From contig JAENZD010000001.1 of assembly GCA_016841445.1 (NCBI GenBank), positions 1,116,001 to 1,180,000 on the forward strand: DNA of 64,000 nt, read 5' to 3'. This document shows positions 8,230 through 16,896 of the stretch, one piece after another (the first letter of the stretch is position 1; every line of letters starts with the position of its first letter). The notes beneath the pieces were generated by a model. The model saw nothing but the letters and a program-made list of their open reading frames with translations, was not told the DNA's origin and ran no database searches. The translations under genes and the position numbers were made by a program. This DNA comes from Anaerolineaceae bacterium. Its GTDB lineage: Bacteria; Chloroflexota; Anaerolineae; Anaerolineales; Anaerolineaceae.

Positions 8230-8616
8230 TTAGTGAATTCGATCGGCTAATGCCTCTTTAATATCTTCAGGGGCTTTGAACACGCCGCGTACTGTCACCG
8301 ATTGGATGGTATCCAAAGCCAGATCAACAGGGATATCATCTGTCAAGATGAACATACCGATGACTTTCACATTTACCATTTCGTTGTCTTCTCGCTTTTT
8401 CTCTAATTCCTTGCGGGAATAACTCAATGTGCCAATCACCATTGATTTACGTGTTGTAATGGAATCAACCGTTGTTCGTTGACGTTCAAGCTGATTCCTG
8501 ATTGCTGTCCGGATAAAATCCGCCCTACTGGAGTAAAAACCTTCCTGAACCAAAAGATCAATTCTGCCCAGGTCAACGCTGCCTATATTGACTGTGATTT
8601 TTTCAGTTTCTGTCAT
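8230..8616 (-). CDS. Ribbon-helix-helix (CopG-type) transcriptional regulator
   Basis: A 128-residue protein whose first about 50 residues are an RHH DNA-binding domain: ITVNIGSVDLGRIDLLVQEGFYSSRADFIRTAIRN, with the typical G-x-Y-S-S-R-A-D-F-I-R turn. The C-terminal half (TLSYSRKELEKKREDNEMVNVKVIGMFILTDDIPVDLALDTIQSVTVRGVFKAPEDI) is not a NikR-type metal domain that I can recognise; it may be a dimer or ligand module. Target genes are unknown. A single gene, about 80 bp upstream of pepF and on the same strand. Confidence 0.75.
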   Translation of the reverse strand: MTETEKITVNIGSVDLGRIDLLVQEGFYSSRADFIRTAIRNQLERQRTTVDSITTRKSMVIGTLSYSRKELEKKREDNEMVNVKVIGMFILTDDIPVDLALDTIQSVTVRGVFKAPEDIKEALADRIH

Positions 8617-8724
8617 TTATCTACCTATACCTTCTCTAGGCCATCCATTTGGATGGTATTTGGATGAATAAATGATAGCTCAATGATTCAATCATGTCAA
8701 TACTCGGTTGGAAGGAAACGTGAG

Positions 8725-9678
8725 TTACGATGAAATGATGGTTGCTTTGATGGGTTTCTTTCCAAGTAATCTAAGTATGAGTAAGGCCGTCAAAATCAAG
8801 CCGCTGCCAACAACCTGCATCGCTGTGAGTCGCTCCCCTAATAAAAAATATGCAGTAATTCCTGTCATGACAGGTTCAAATGTGAGGATGAGATTGGCTG
8901 TACTGGAAGGAAGATGGGCTAAGCTGACATTATAAAGCCCAAAGCCAATTAAGGATGGACCGGCTGCGAGTAAAAATAAAAGCAGCCATCCTTTCCATTC
9001 TAACCTTATGAAGATCAGATCATGGAGACTTTTTGCTGATGGGAGGAAATCCAGAGGTAAAAGGTTAATGATGAATAAGAATATTGCAGTGAACAAGAAT
9101 GAATAAAAAAGAGTCGTCCAAGGATTCATTCCTCGCTGTACAGCCTTCCGACCCAACAGCGAATAAACAGCATACATAAAACCTGAAAAAATACCGAGAA
9201 CAATGCCACCAGGGTTGATGTTCCAATTCGATAAGTTAAACGCATTAGCAACAAACAAGCATCCTATAAAACTGATGAGAATAGCGACCATCTTTGAAAA
9301 ACCAAGTGATTCATGAAGAAATAAGAACCCCAACAATGCTGTGAAAGCACCTGAGGAGTAGACCAGAACCGTCGCAATTGATGCACCAGTCATTGCAACT
9401 GAAAGGGTCCAGAGAATATTAAAGAGGGCAATGGCACCCCCAAATATTCCCACGAATAGTATATTATTCTGTTTTATCTTGAGTAATTCAGGATTAACTA
9501 TTATTAATATTGGGAATAGAACAGCAACGATTAAAAAATCCCGCCAAAAAGCAAGAATGACTGCAGGAAGGTTAAAATCATTTGAAAGCGTGCTGATCAG
9601 GATCCCGGTAAAAGATAAGACAATTGCGCTGATAAATGCAATAAGATAACCCTTGTTGAATGAATTCCTTGGCTTCAA
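8725..9678 (-). CDS. DMT-superfamily (EamA) transporter
   Basis: A 317-residue protein with about ten hydrophobic helices arranged as two EamA repeats. The second repeat is seen in WLLLFLLAAGPSLIGFGLYNVSLAHLPSSTANLILTFEPVMTGITAYFLLGERLTA, containing the characteristic EP..T....LGE motif; the first has the matching FLFLHESLG. Such proteins export amino acids or metabolites, and substrate cannot be read from sequence. The start is TTG at 9678 with GGAG 5 bases upstream; no ATG is near. Confidence 0.85.
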   Translation of the reverse strand: MKPRNSFNKGYLIAFISAIVLSFTGILISTLSNDFNLPAVILAFWRDFLIVAVLFPILIIVNPELLKIKQNNILFVGIFGGAIALFNILWTLSVAMTGASIATVLVYSSGAFTALLGFLFLHESLGFSKMVAILISFIGCLFVANAFNLSNWNINPGGIVLGIFSGFMYAVYSLLGRKAVQRGMNPWTTLFYSFLFTAIFLFIINLLPLDFLPSAKSLHDLIFIRLEWKGWLLLFLLAAGPSLIGFGLYNVSLAHLPSSTANLILTFEPVMTGITAYFLLGERLTAMQVVGSGLILTALLILRLLGKKPIKATIISS

Positions 9679-9766
9679 TGTTTCTCCAATTTATCTAAAT
9701 TAATCCTCGGTCATATCAAAAATAACAGCACAAAAACATTTCTTAATTTATCGGGGATTGTGGGAG

Positions 9767-10822
9767 TCAATCTTTTGGATAAGGAACATCAAGTTTATTG
9801 ACCGCGTCCTGCATGACCCTGGAAGAACGACGGTCGTACCGTTTGGTGGTATTTGTATCTTCATGTCCTGCCATTTTGGATACGGTAGCCAGGTCTACAC
9901 CGACATCCAGAAGGTCGCTAACGAAAGTGCGCCGCATATCGTGGGGTGTTGTTTTTTTGACCAAACCAGCCTCCAAAGCGCGCTTGTCAATCACATGGTA
10001 GATAGTTTGATCGCTCAATCGAGCGATGATTTGCTTAGGTGAGGTCCCAGCGTCCTGATCCTGATCCGTTTGACGTTTGGATCGATACTTCACAATATTG
10101 CCGCCCTTGTTTACCGAATAAAATAATGGCCCGGGGTCATTTCCCCTTAAGGCAATCCACTTTTCAATAGCCCGGATGGCACCCTCAGCTAGAAAGGCTT
10201 TACGTTCCTTATTCCGCTTTCCAATGACCCGTAATTCCCCATGTTTGAGATCTAAATCATCAATGTCCAGGGTAACAACCTCAGATCGTCGCAGTCCGGA
10301 CGAATACATCAAGCTGATGATTGCTGCGTCTCTGATACCAAGGGTTGGATTGCTCTCATCATGCAGGCATGCCTCAATTAAATGGCGTATTTCCGATGTA
10401 TCCAACTCACGGCCTGTTGGTAAGCGACCAGCTGAAACTGAAGAAACGTCGGTTGCGCGCTGGTATTCTTCCGCAGAGATCAGGTGATGCCGCCAGGCTT
10501 CTTTAATCACACGCCTGACAGCACATAAATAACGATTGACCGTAGCGGGAGCATATTTGTCATCCAGCCAGGCCTTGACTGCGGTGACTGTGCCATAATC
10601 GAGCTTTTCCCAAGGGAACTGAAGGCAATCATCAATCACACCATTAGAGATTGCAAATGCAATTTGATCGAGGGCTGTTTTTTGCACCCGACGGCTGTCT
10701 TTGCTTCCTAAGCTGGCTAAATAAGAGACGACCGGATTTTGCTGATAAGCACGGTTGGTACGCACCTGCAACGCTGTTGAACGATCCTGATTATCTGGTT
10801 GTGAGGCATTTCTGTCCATCAT
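9767..10822 (-). CDS. Tyrosine recombinase/integrase (XerC/D-like)
   Basis: A 351-residue site-specific recombinase. All catalytic residues are visible: R in SSGLRRSEVV, K in GKRNKERKA, H-x-x-R in PHDMRRTF, H in GHEDTNTT and the nucleophile Y in KRYDRR. The N-terminal SAM-like core-binding domain spans about residues 28-130. An insert of some 20 residues (VNKGGNIVKYRSKRQTDQDQ) precedes the HxxR box. No other mobile-element gene, tRNA target or obvious att repeat is near. It could be a stand-alone Xer relative or the residue of an integrated element. Its codons look more GC-rich than neighbours, an impression not computed. Confidence 0.88.
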   Translation of the reverse strand: MMDRNASQPDNQDRSTALQVRTNRAYQQNPVVSYLASLGSKDSRRVQKTALDQIAFAISNGVIDDCLQFPWEKLDYGTVTAVKAWLDDKYAPATVNRYLCAVRRVIKEAWRHHLISAEEYQRATDVSSVSAGRLPTGRELDTSEIRHLIEACLHDESNPTLGIRDAAIISLMYSSGLRRSEVVTLDIDDLDLKHGELRVIGKRNKERKAFLAEGAIRAIEKWIALRGNDPGPLFYSVNKGGNIVKYRSKRQTDQDQDAGTSPKQIIARLSDQTIYHVIDKRALEAGLVKKTTPHDMRRTFVSDLLDVGVDLATVSKMAGHEDTNTTKRYDRRSSRVMQDAVNKLDVPYPKD

Positions 10823-10893
10823 AAGGTATTCTTTTCATCGAAGAATGAATAAGCTTGAAGTGTACTACTTAATTTTACCATCTCGAGTTTGAT

Positions 10894-12402
10894 CTATTCC
10901 GATCTGCAAGCTGGATTCCATTCTTCAATCGGAATAGACTCATACCAATCATCAGTGTGAGTGAAGCTCAAATCAGGCAGGTACTCCAAATGAGTGTTGA
11001 AATAAGTGTTAAAAATATGGGGAAAGACATTAATCAATGTCATATGATCATCAAGGGCTGCTGTATCACTTTCCGGCAAATAAAGGGCAAGAAGAACCGA
11101 AGTTAAATATTTATGTCCAAAGGCATGATCTCCTTCGATAATGATGACCGGAGGGTTCTTGGATTTATTGATGATTTGAGAAATTGCCTCAATCACCCTT
11201 GGTTCGAGATATTCCAGTTGGGAACGATATCCCTCGAACGGGTCAACATCTTCAGCATCTGGATTTATTGAACCATCCGGATTGAATAAATAGGGAGGAT
11301 GCGGGCTGACGATATGTGCATGGATAAATTTTGGGCCTGGAAGGTCCGGGATTTCAGGGAGAACGTCAAGAATTAGCCTTGTGCGTTCAGCTTTTTGCTC
11401 CAGATCTGATAATAAAGCTTTTTGGCCGAATTCAACTTTATTATCGAAAAGTAAAATGCCCAGTGTACTTTTAATGTAAAGCAATTCAAATGGATCAATT
11501 GACCAGGTGTCTATATTCTTTGGATAGCTTGAAAAGTAATAATCAAAATTCTTCATATTTCCCCAACTGAATCCCATGTCAAAAGCGATTGTTGTATAGC
11601 CAATTTCCTCAAACGCCCGGTGCACGACATTGTGTTTTATCAAAGCGGTCGTTGTTTTAAGACTTGGATCATCAGTGAGGTCTTCTACATAAGCCAAATT
11701 CAACTGTGAACTCAGGGTCATAACCGTGAATGCATAATTCGACCTTGCACATTGCGGAACCCAGAAACCTAATTCCGCCAGTTGATCGATAAATGCTGAG
11801 TTGTCATAGTCATAGAAATCTTCGATGGCATCAGATCTTCCGTATTTATCAAGGATAATAAAATAGATATCTGGCAAATTCTGACCAGGTTCCGGCTTCA
11901 AAAATGTTGATTGAACGCTTTCTGAGGCATGCTTTTCTGTAAGTTTTGACTTAATTTCGTAGTTCACAATGATTATGGTTTGAAAAAGCACCATTGATAG
12001 AAGAACAATATTGAGAATTAATGTAAAGGGCTTAGGTTCTTTCAGAACAAACAACAAGACAAATGTCAGACCAAGGAACAGGAGGAACCATAAAATTAAT
12101 AAATAAAAATGAGTACCGATCTCCCATTGACCAATATAACGACCTTCCATCAAATTGTAGATATGCCCGTACGTTAATAGAAATAGCATAAAACTAAAAG
12201 AAAGCAATCCCGCCCGTGAAACCTGTTTAATAATTAGCCATCCAATCATGAAAATAAAGATTGAAGCTAAGTTGCTATATAGCAGCGGTTTTATAATGAT
12301 GGAAATTTGAATTTGCCCAAGGTTATTGGCAGTCAGGATTAGAACTGTAAAAGTGGGGAAGAGGAGAATATGGAATGGAAATTTATTGAGAATCGACTTC
12401 AT
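10894..12402 (-). CDS. Membrane-anchored alkaline-phosphatase/sulfatase-fold protein
   Basis: A 502-residue protein with about five N-terminal transmembrane helices (residues about 10-150) and an extracytoplasmic domain of the alkaline phosphatase superfamily. The metal-site start is DIYFIILDKYGRSDAIEDFY. The segment HAHIVSPHPPYLFNPDG and the late IIIEGDHAFGH carry His/Asp residues expected for metal binding. The overall layout is like LTA-synthase/phosphoethanolamine-transferase-type proteins, but the usual T/S nucleophile pattern is not clear; NYAFTVMTLSSQLN may hold it. Likely a surface-polymer or lipid head-group modifying enzyme. Confidence 0.65.
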   Translation of the reverse strand: MKSILNKFPFHILLFPTFTVLILTANNLGQIQISIIIKPLLYSNLASIFIFMIGWLIIKQVSRAGLLSFSFMLFLLTYGHIYNLMEGRYIGQWEIGTHFYLLILWFLLFLGLTFVLLFVLKEPKPFTLILNIVLLSMVLFQTIIIVNYEIKSKLTEKHASESVQSTFLKPEPGQNLPDIYFIILDKYGRSDAIEDFYDYDNSAFIDQLAELGFWVPQCARSNYAFTVMTLSSQLNLAYVEDLTDDPSLKTTTALIKHNVVHRAFEEIGYTTIAFDMGFSWGNMKNFDYYFSSYPKNIDTWSIDPFELLYIKSTLGILLFDNKVEFGQKALLSDLEQKAERTRLILDVLPEIPDLPGPKFIHAHIVSPHPPYLFNPDGSINPDAEDVDPFEGYRSQLEYLEPRVIEAISQIINKSKNPPVIIIEGDHAFGHKYLTSVLLALYLPESDTAALDDHMTLINVFPHIFNTYFNTHLEYLPDLSFTHTDDWYESIPIEEWNPACRSE

Positions 12403-12453
12403 TTCAATGCTGCGAAATTGGTCTGTAGAATTAGATTTGACAATTAACCCAAT

Positions 12454-12482
12454 GAACCTGTGATGCTGCTGACCACAGGTTC
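12454..12482. terminator. Stem-loop between the NifX-like gene and the membrane phosphatase-fold gene
   Basis: A 9-bp inverted repeat (GAACCTGTG/CACAGGTTC, 11-base loop) follows the stop of the NifX-like gene. The run of Ts after it is weak, so termination is plausible but not certain. Confidence 0.45.
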
Positions 12483-12502
12483 AACATATAAAACTGCTTG
12501 AT

Positions 12503-12898
12503 TTAGTGCAATTTTTCTGTCTGATCTTTGAGTTTGCCTTCTAGAAAAGTCTGCAATGCAACTTCGATATCTGTCAGGTCTGTGACGATTGGTTTAATGC
12601 CTTCAGTTTGCATACTCTGGTAAGCACCTCTTCCCATACCACCGCAGATTAGTGATTCACAATCGCTGATTGTATGAGCCATTTGTTGGTGTTTGCTGTG
12701 TGATGCAGCATCCATCCCACTGCCCAGATGGCTTTCGTGCCGCTGTCCTTCATCTGAGAAGTGGACATGTCCTATTTTTTCTCGTAATTCACGGGACACT
12801 GCCTGACCATTTTTCACTTCGATGACCAAATAATGGGCTGCTCGGCCAAAATGACGGCTTATTGTTTTCCCGTCATCTGTTATAAATGCAATTTTCAT
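12503..12898 (-). CDS. NifX/NafY-like (dinitrogenase iron-molybdenum cofactor family) protein with His-rich insert
   Basis: A 131-residue protein of the Nitro_FeMo-Co family: MKIAFITDDGKTISRHFGRAAHYLVIEV at the start and CESLICGGMGRGAYQSMQTEGIKPIVTD near the end. Family members bind Fe-Mo-S type cofactors or fold around a metal cluster. No nif gene is present in the window, so a nitrogenase role is not supported. Residues about 43-75 form a histidine-rich insert (HVHFSDEGQRHESHLGSG, then HSKHQQMAH) suited to metal binding. AAGGAG precedes the ATG. Confidence 0.8.
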   Translation of the reverse strand: MKIAFITDDGKTISRHFGRAAHYLVIEVKNGQAVSRELREKIGHVHFSDEGQRHESHLGSGMDAASHSKHQQMAHTISDCESLICGGMGRGAYQSMQTEGIKPIVTDLTDIEVALQTFLEGKLKDQTEKLH

Positions 12899-12951
12899 GT
12901 CACTCCTTGTAACTATTTTTTAATTATTCTACTTATTAATGTCCAAAAAGA

Positions 12952-12960
12952 ATTATATCA
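12952..12960 (-). promoter_or_regulatory. Extended -10 promoter of the NifX-like gene
   Basis: TGATATAAT (TGn plus a perfect TATAAT) lies on the minus strand about 55 bp before the ATG. No clear -35 is present, as is usual for extended -10 promoters. Confidence 0.45.
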
Positions 12961-12984
12961 TTGAATAATTAATCAAAATCATTA

Positions 12985-13572
12985 TCAATACCTGTTCTTG
13001 GAACTAAATTGAGCAGGCATAATCGGACTCTTTATCCATTTCACCGGTAAATATTGGTTTTCGACCAGAATTTTCTTCGCATTTTGAACAACAGCCCTGA
13101 CAGCAGCCCTTTTATCGTCATCAAGCGCAATCATATTGCCTAATATCGCAGGTTGAAAATCGGGATACAACTTCGCATACACGCACAAACTATTAATTGC
13201 CCAACTGACAACCAAGCTCTTATCGCTCTTCAACATATTTGATAAGGCTGTGATGAGCAAGTCCGCAGGTTGAGAAAAGAGAGCCAGATGCCCAAATAAC
13301 ATGGCTAAATGCCATTGAACCATGGGAAGGGGGTCTTCTACAGAAGATTGTAATAAAAGATGCAGATATGGAAGGAAGAATTCTGGTTTTTGCCGGCCAA
13401 TTTTCTCAATAGCATCTGCAGTATTTCCTCTGATAACAGCGTTTTCAACCCGTAAACAGGACATGAGATCATTGATGTTACCGGGATCATTCAAAACAGC
13501 TTCAACGGCTTCGTCAGATCGTCCATCTGTTTTCAAATTCCCTTCAGAAAGCCAAACCATGAACCGATTCAT
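12985..13572 (-). CDS. HEAT-repeat protein
   Basis: A 195-residue all-helical protein. Repeats of the HEAT type are visible: VENAVIRGNTADAIEKIGRQKPEFFLPYLHLLLQ, MVQWHLAMLFGHLALFSQPADLLITALSNML and LVVSWAINSLCVYAKLYPDFQP. These scaffolds bind other proteins; no enzymatic motif is present and the partner is unknown. It is followed on the same strand by the NifX-like gene, which has its own promoter. Confidence 0.7.
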   Translation of the reverse strand: MNRFMVWLSEGNLKTDGRSDEAVEAVLNDPGNINDLMSCLRVENAVIRGNTADAIEKIGRQKPEFFLPYLHLLLQSSVEDPLPMVQWHLAMLFGHLALFSQPADLLITALSNMLKSDKSLVVSWAINSLCVYAKLYPDFQPAILGNMIALDDDKRAAVRAVVQNAKKILVENQYLPVKWIKSPIMPAQFSSKNRY

Positions 13573-13696
13573 ATTTTCCGCTTTATTCCGATCATCAAAT
13601 AAAGATCATGCTTCAGTACATTTTAGGTTAATCTACTTGATCGCAGAAATCAAGCCGCTATCGATCTAATTTCTTTCAGCATTCATCAAAAGAAAG

Positions 13697-13730
13697 TATA
13701 ATCTACTTCAAAATTACACACACTTGGAGG
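13697..13730 (+). promoter_or_regulatory. -10 box and ribosome site of the ECF S component
   Basis: TATAAT (13697-13702) stands 32 bp before the ATG; the -35 (TTTCAG, 17 bp upstream) is poor. The ribosome site GGAGG (13726-13730) is only 3 bases from the ATG, closer than usual. I see no vitamin riboswitch in the short leader, which is too short to hold one. Confidence 0.45.
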
Positions 13731-13733
13731 CCC

Positions 13734-14294
13734 ATGGTTCAAAATAGGACAAGGAAAATCGTTATCACTGGCGTTTTGAGTGCAATATCTATTTTCTTAG
13801 GAATAACGCGGCTTGGATTTATCCCCTGGATCACCGGTGCATCTTTAACGATCATGCACATCCCAGTCATCATCGGTGCGGTCATAGAAGGGCCTATCGT
13901 AGGATTAATCATTGGTTTGGTGTTTGGGATTTTCAGTCTTATCCAGGCTGCCGTTGCGCCAACAGGTCCAACAGATGTGTGGTTTACTAATCCATTACTT
14001 TCCATATTACCGCGTTTGTTCATCGGACCTTTATCCTGGCTCATCTATCGAGGATTGAAACGGTGGAAAATACCAGCATTGATAGCTGCCGGGATTGGTG
14101 GCAGTTTGACCAATACAGTATTGGTGCTGGGGATGATTGGTGTTCTTGGTTTTTTGCCATGGGAAGCACTGCCAGCGATTGTTATTGGCAATGGATTAGC
14201 CGAGGCAGCCGCATCTGCAATACTGGTAGTAGCCGTCGTGAGTATTTGGCATCAGGTTGAGCAAGGGGGGAAAAAACAAGGCTCAAGCCTCTAA
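13734..14294 (+). CDS. ECF transporter S component (substrate-specific subunit)
   Basis: A 186-residue protein with about six membrane segments. The N-terminal LSAISIFLGITRLGFIPWI followed by LTIMHIPVIIGAVIEGPIVGLIIGLVFGIFSLIQA is typical of S components (A/L-S-A-I-x-x-x-L helix 1, then IxxIPVIIGA...GP..G...G). It captures a vitamin or small cofactor precursor and docks on EcfT. It converges on and overlaps by 4 bp the ecfT gene of the opposite strand, an unusual layout; it presumably works with that EcfAA'T module. Substrate not determinable. Confidence 0.82.
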   Translation: MVQNRTRKIVITGVLSAISIFLGITRLGFIPWITGASLTIMHIPVIIGAVIEGPIVGLIIGLVFGIFSLIQAAVAPTGPTDVWFTNPLLSILPRLFIGPLSWLIYRGLKRWKIPALIAAGIGGSLTNTVLVLGMIGVLGFLPWEALPAIVIGNGLAEAAASAILVVAVVSIWHQVEQGGKKQGSSL

Positions 14295-14303
14295 AAGAGC
14301 CTT
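14278..14303. terminator. Short stem-loop across the S-component/ecfT junction
   Basis: AAGGCTC/GAGCCTT (7 bp, 12-base loop) spans the overlapping stop codons of the two convergent genes. It may serve as a weak two-way terminator; the flanking A-tract (GGGGAAAAAACA) gives a T-tract for the minus strand. Confidence 0.4.
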
Positions 14304-15127
14304 CCGTACAGCGCTATTGCCGTCGAGAGAAGTGTTGAGCCGATGATAAGTAAACCATCAACGAATTTGAATTGTAGAGAATAGTAACTGCTGCGTTTTT
14401 CCGAAGCATTAAACCCCCTGGATTCCATGGCAGTCGCCATGGTTTCCGCGCGTTTTAAGCTGTTGATGATGATGGGAACAATTAAAGGCAGGACACGTTT
14501 TGCCTGCCTGATGGGGTTAAAACCTTTTTGCTCCCAATCACCGCCGCGGGAAGCCTGTGCTTTTGCAATTTTCTCAGCAATCTGGGCGATGAGAGGCAGG
14601 TAGCGGAGGGTGATTTGTATCACCATTGTCAGGTCATTTACCGGGAATCCGAACCTTTCAAAAGGTTTGAGCAAGTGAAAAAGGGCTGCTGTGATTTGAG
14701 CTGTGGAGATACTCAGAATGAGTGCATTGATCAGAAATATCAGCACAACAAATCGAAAGACCAACATAAAAGCGCTGACCAAAACAGATATTGTGACTTC
14801 AATTCCAATAATGGTAAAGAGAATCGGCTCGTTCAATCCAGGGGTGTAGAAAATAATTTGCAGCACTGCCAGGATAAGAATAAAAGGTAGTGATCGCCTG
14901 ATCCCTTCCAATGATGGTGCGAGGGGAAGGTTAGCAAGCCAATAAATTCCCAATACGCATATCAACCCAAATGCTAAGCCCAAAGGTAACCTTGTCAACA
15001 GTACACCTATAAATAAAACGAGAACAGAAATCAACCTTGCGCGGGCGTCCCTGGCGTGGAACCATGTTTCCCCAGGGATAAATTGACCCATCGAAGTCTT
15101 GCCCATGAATTCGTAGCGACTGCTCAT
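14291..15127 (-). CDS. ecfT: ECF transporter transmembrane coupling protein
   Basis: A 278-residue membrane protein linking the S component to the ATPases. Five to six hydrophobic helices are followed by the cytosolic coupling helices carrying the two Ala-Arg-Gly-type signatures: KAQASRGGD (about residue 190) and AMESRGFN (about 234). Its start overlaps the EcfAA' stop by 4 bp, so the two are coupled in translation. Confidence 0.9.
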   Translation of the reverse strand: MSSRYEFMGKTSMGQFIPGETWFHARDARARLISVLVLFIGVLLTRLPLGLAFGLICVLGIYWLANLPLAPSLEGIRRSLPFILILAVLQIIFYTPGLNEPILFTIIGIEVTISVLVSAFMLVFRFVVLIFLINALILSISTAQITAALFHLLKPFERFGFPVNDLTMVIQITLRYLPLIAQIAEKIAKAQASRGGDWEQKGFNPIRQAKRVLPLIVPIIINSLKRAETMATAMESRGFNASEKRSSYYSLQFKFVDGLLIIGSTLLSTAIALYGRLF

Positions 15128-16848
15128 GCGGTTTGCACCTCGAGCGCACTTATCAATTGATCGGATGTTATGTTATGATGAAGAATAATCGGCCACCCGT
15201 TTTCGCATAATATCCTTGTTATTTGAACCGTCAACGGTTCAAGTAATCCAGATTCGTTGATCTTTTCTTTTTCGGCAAAGATTGTTTGCGTTTCGCCTGA
15301 AGTGATGATTTTTCCAGCCTGCATTATCGATAATGAATGAGAGATTTGAGCAAGCTCTTCCAGGCGGTGAGTGGCAATGATGATGGTTTTACCGCTGTTG
15401 TTCAAGGAAATAAATAACTTCAGAAGATCTTCCCGTGACCTTGGGTCCATACCTGCTGTTGGTTCATCAAATAGAAGGATTTTCTGGTCCAAAACTAGAG
15501 TTGAAGCAAGCGCCACTTTACGTTTTTCACCACCGCTCAGGGTTTCAAGGCGCCTATCTTTGTAGCCCTCAAAATCCAATCCAACCATCGCCATTGCTGC
15601 TCCTACGCGCTCCCGGAGGGCATCCATTTTAAATTGCTTTGGACCATAAGCAATTTCGTCCCCAACGAAGACTTCAAAAAATTGGGTTTCAGGATTCTGA
15701 AAGACTAATCCAACTTTCTTGATAACATTAATTAAGGGTGTTTCAGGGTTGTGAAGCTGCAGGTCGTCAACCCGCAGTTCGCCTTTAATAGGTCGTAAAA
15801 TCCCATTAAAATGCTGCAGGAGTGTCGATTTTCCTGATCCGTTGGTTCCTGCCAAACCATGGATTTGCTGGTTGCTGAAATTGACGGTTGCGCCTTGTAG
15901 CGCAGATTTAGAAAAGGGGGTATCCTCGAGGTAGGTGTAATGTAAGTCCTTTGCCTCGATGATTTTTCTCGTTATATTGTTAAGATGTTTTTTATTTTCT
16001 GCCGCTTGTGTTCCTTTGTAGAGGGGAAGATGCGCTATAAGGTCATCAGGGGTTAATACGCTCTCAGGTATTTTCCATCCCAGCGTTCGAAAATGATTCG
16101 CAAGAAAAACAGTCTCTGGGATTTCTAAGCCGTTTTCGTATAGTAATGCTGTGTTTTTGAATATTTTCTCGGGTTTATCCTTTTCCACAATCTTTCCCCC
16201 ACGAAGAATAATGACCTGATCAGCGAAAACCGCTTCCTCCATATGGTGGGTGATGTATATAATTGTCAAACCGCGCTTACGTAGGTCGCGAATTTGCTGC
16301 AAAAGGGCGAGCCGGGTTGCAGGGTCAAGCATGGAAGTTGGTTCGTCAAATAAAATCACTTTTGGTTCCCTGGCGAGAACACCTGCTAAAGCTAATTTTT
16401 GCATTTCTCCCCCAGAAAGCAAATGCGCTGGCCGGTTAGCGGCTTGCAATAATCCAACCATCCTTAAGTGTTCTGAAACACTTTTACGCATCTCAGATGT
16501 AGGCATATTCAGATTTTCAAGCCCGAATGCGACATCTTCCTCAAGTGTTGATGCAACAATTTGATCGGCGGGATTTTGGAACACCATCCCTACGAGGGAA
16601 CGAAGTTTTCGTTTGTTCTGCTGATTCCGGGTATCCAACCCTTCCACTTTTACATATCCCTGGGTGGGCAGCAATAAGCCATTAATGTGCTTGATCAATG
16701 TGGTTTTGCCCGAACCATTTTCACCAATAATCGCGATAAATTGTCCTTCATCGATGTTAAAAGATATTCCATCAAGAATATCCGATTTTTCTGGTGGAAG
16801 GGTATCAGGGCGATAATGTAAGTCTTTGATTTCAATATAAGGCGTCAC
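15124..16848 (-). CDS. ecfAA': ECF transporter ATPase, EcfA and EcfA' fused in one chain
   Basis: A 574-residue protein with two ABC ATPase domains. Domain 1: Walker A GENGSGKTT (around 41-49), signature LSGGEMQKLALAG, Walker B ILFDEPTS, switch H in THHMEEAV. Domain 2: Walker A GTNGSGKST, signature LSGGEKRKVALAS, Walker B ILLFDEPTAGMD, switch H in THRLEEL. In most bacteria the two ATPases are separate genes. The start appears to be GTG at 16848 (MTPYIEIKDL) with little ribosome site. Operon with ecfT. Confidence 0.92.
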   Translation of the reverse strand: MTPYIEIKDLHYRPDTLPPEKSDILDGISFNIDEGQFIAIIGENGSGKTTLIKHINGLLLPTQGYVKVEGLDTRNQQNKRKLRSLVGMVFQNPADQIVASTLEEDVAFGLENLNMPTSEMRKSVSEHLRMVGLLQAANRPAHLLSGGEMQKLALAGVLAREPKVILFDEPTSMLDPATRLALLQQIRDLRKRGLTIIYITHHMEEAVFADQVIILRGGKIVEKDKPEKIFKNTALLYENGLEIPETVFLANHFRTLGWKIPESVLTPDDLIAHLPLYKGTQAAENKKHLNNITRKIIEAKDLHYTYLEDTPFSKSALQGATVNFSNQQIHGLAGTNGSGKSTLLQHFNGILRPIKGELRVDDLQLHNPETPLINVIKKVGLVFQNPETQFFEVFVGDEIAYGPKQFKMDALRERVGAAMAMVGLDFEGYKDRRLETLSGGEKRKVALASTLVLDQKILLFDEPTAGMDPRSREDLLKLFISLNNSGKTIIIATHRLEELAQISHSLSIMQAGKIITSGETQTIFAEKEKINESGLLEPLTVQITRILCENGWPIILHHNITSDQLISALEVQTA

Positions 16849-16896
16849 GGCATAATCATATCAGGAAAACCCTTTGATTGTGAAGCCTTCGCTGGA

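Noticed and set aside
9767-10822. Integrated prophage or integrative element
   Set aside because: Only the recombinase is present; flanking genes are ordinary chromosomal genes and no att repeats were seen.
12503-12898. Nitrogen-fixation locus
   Set aside because: A single NifX-like gene without nifHDK, nifB or other nif genes cannot support this.
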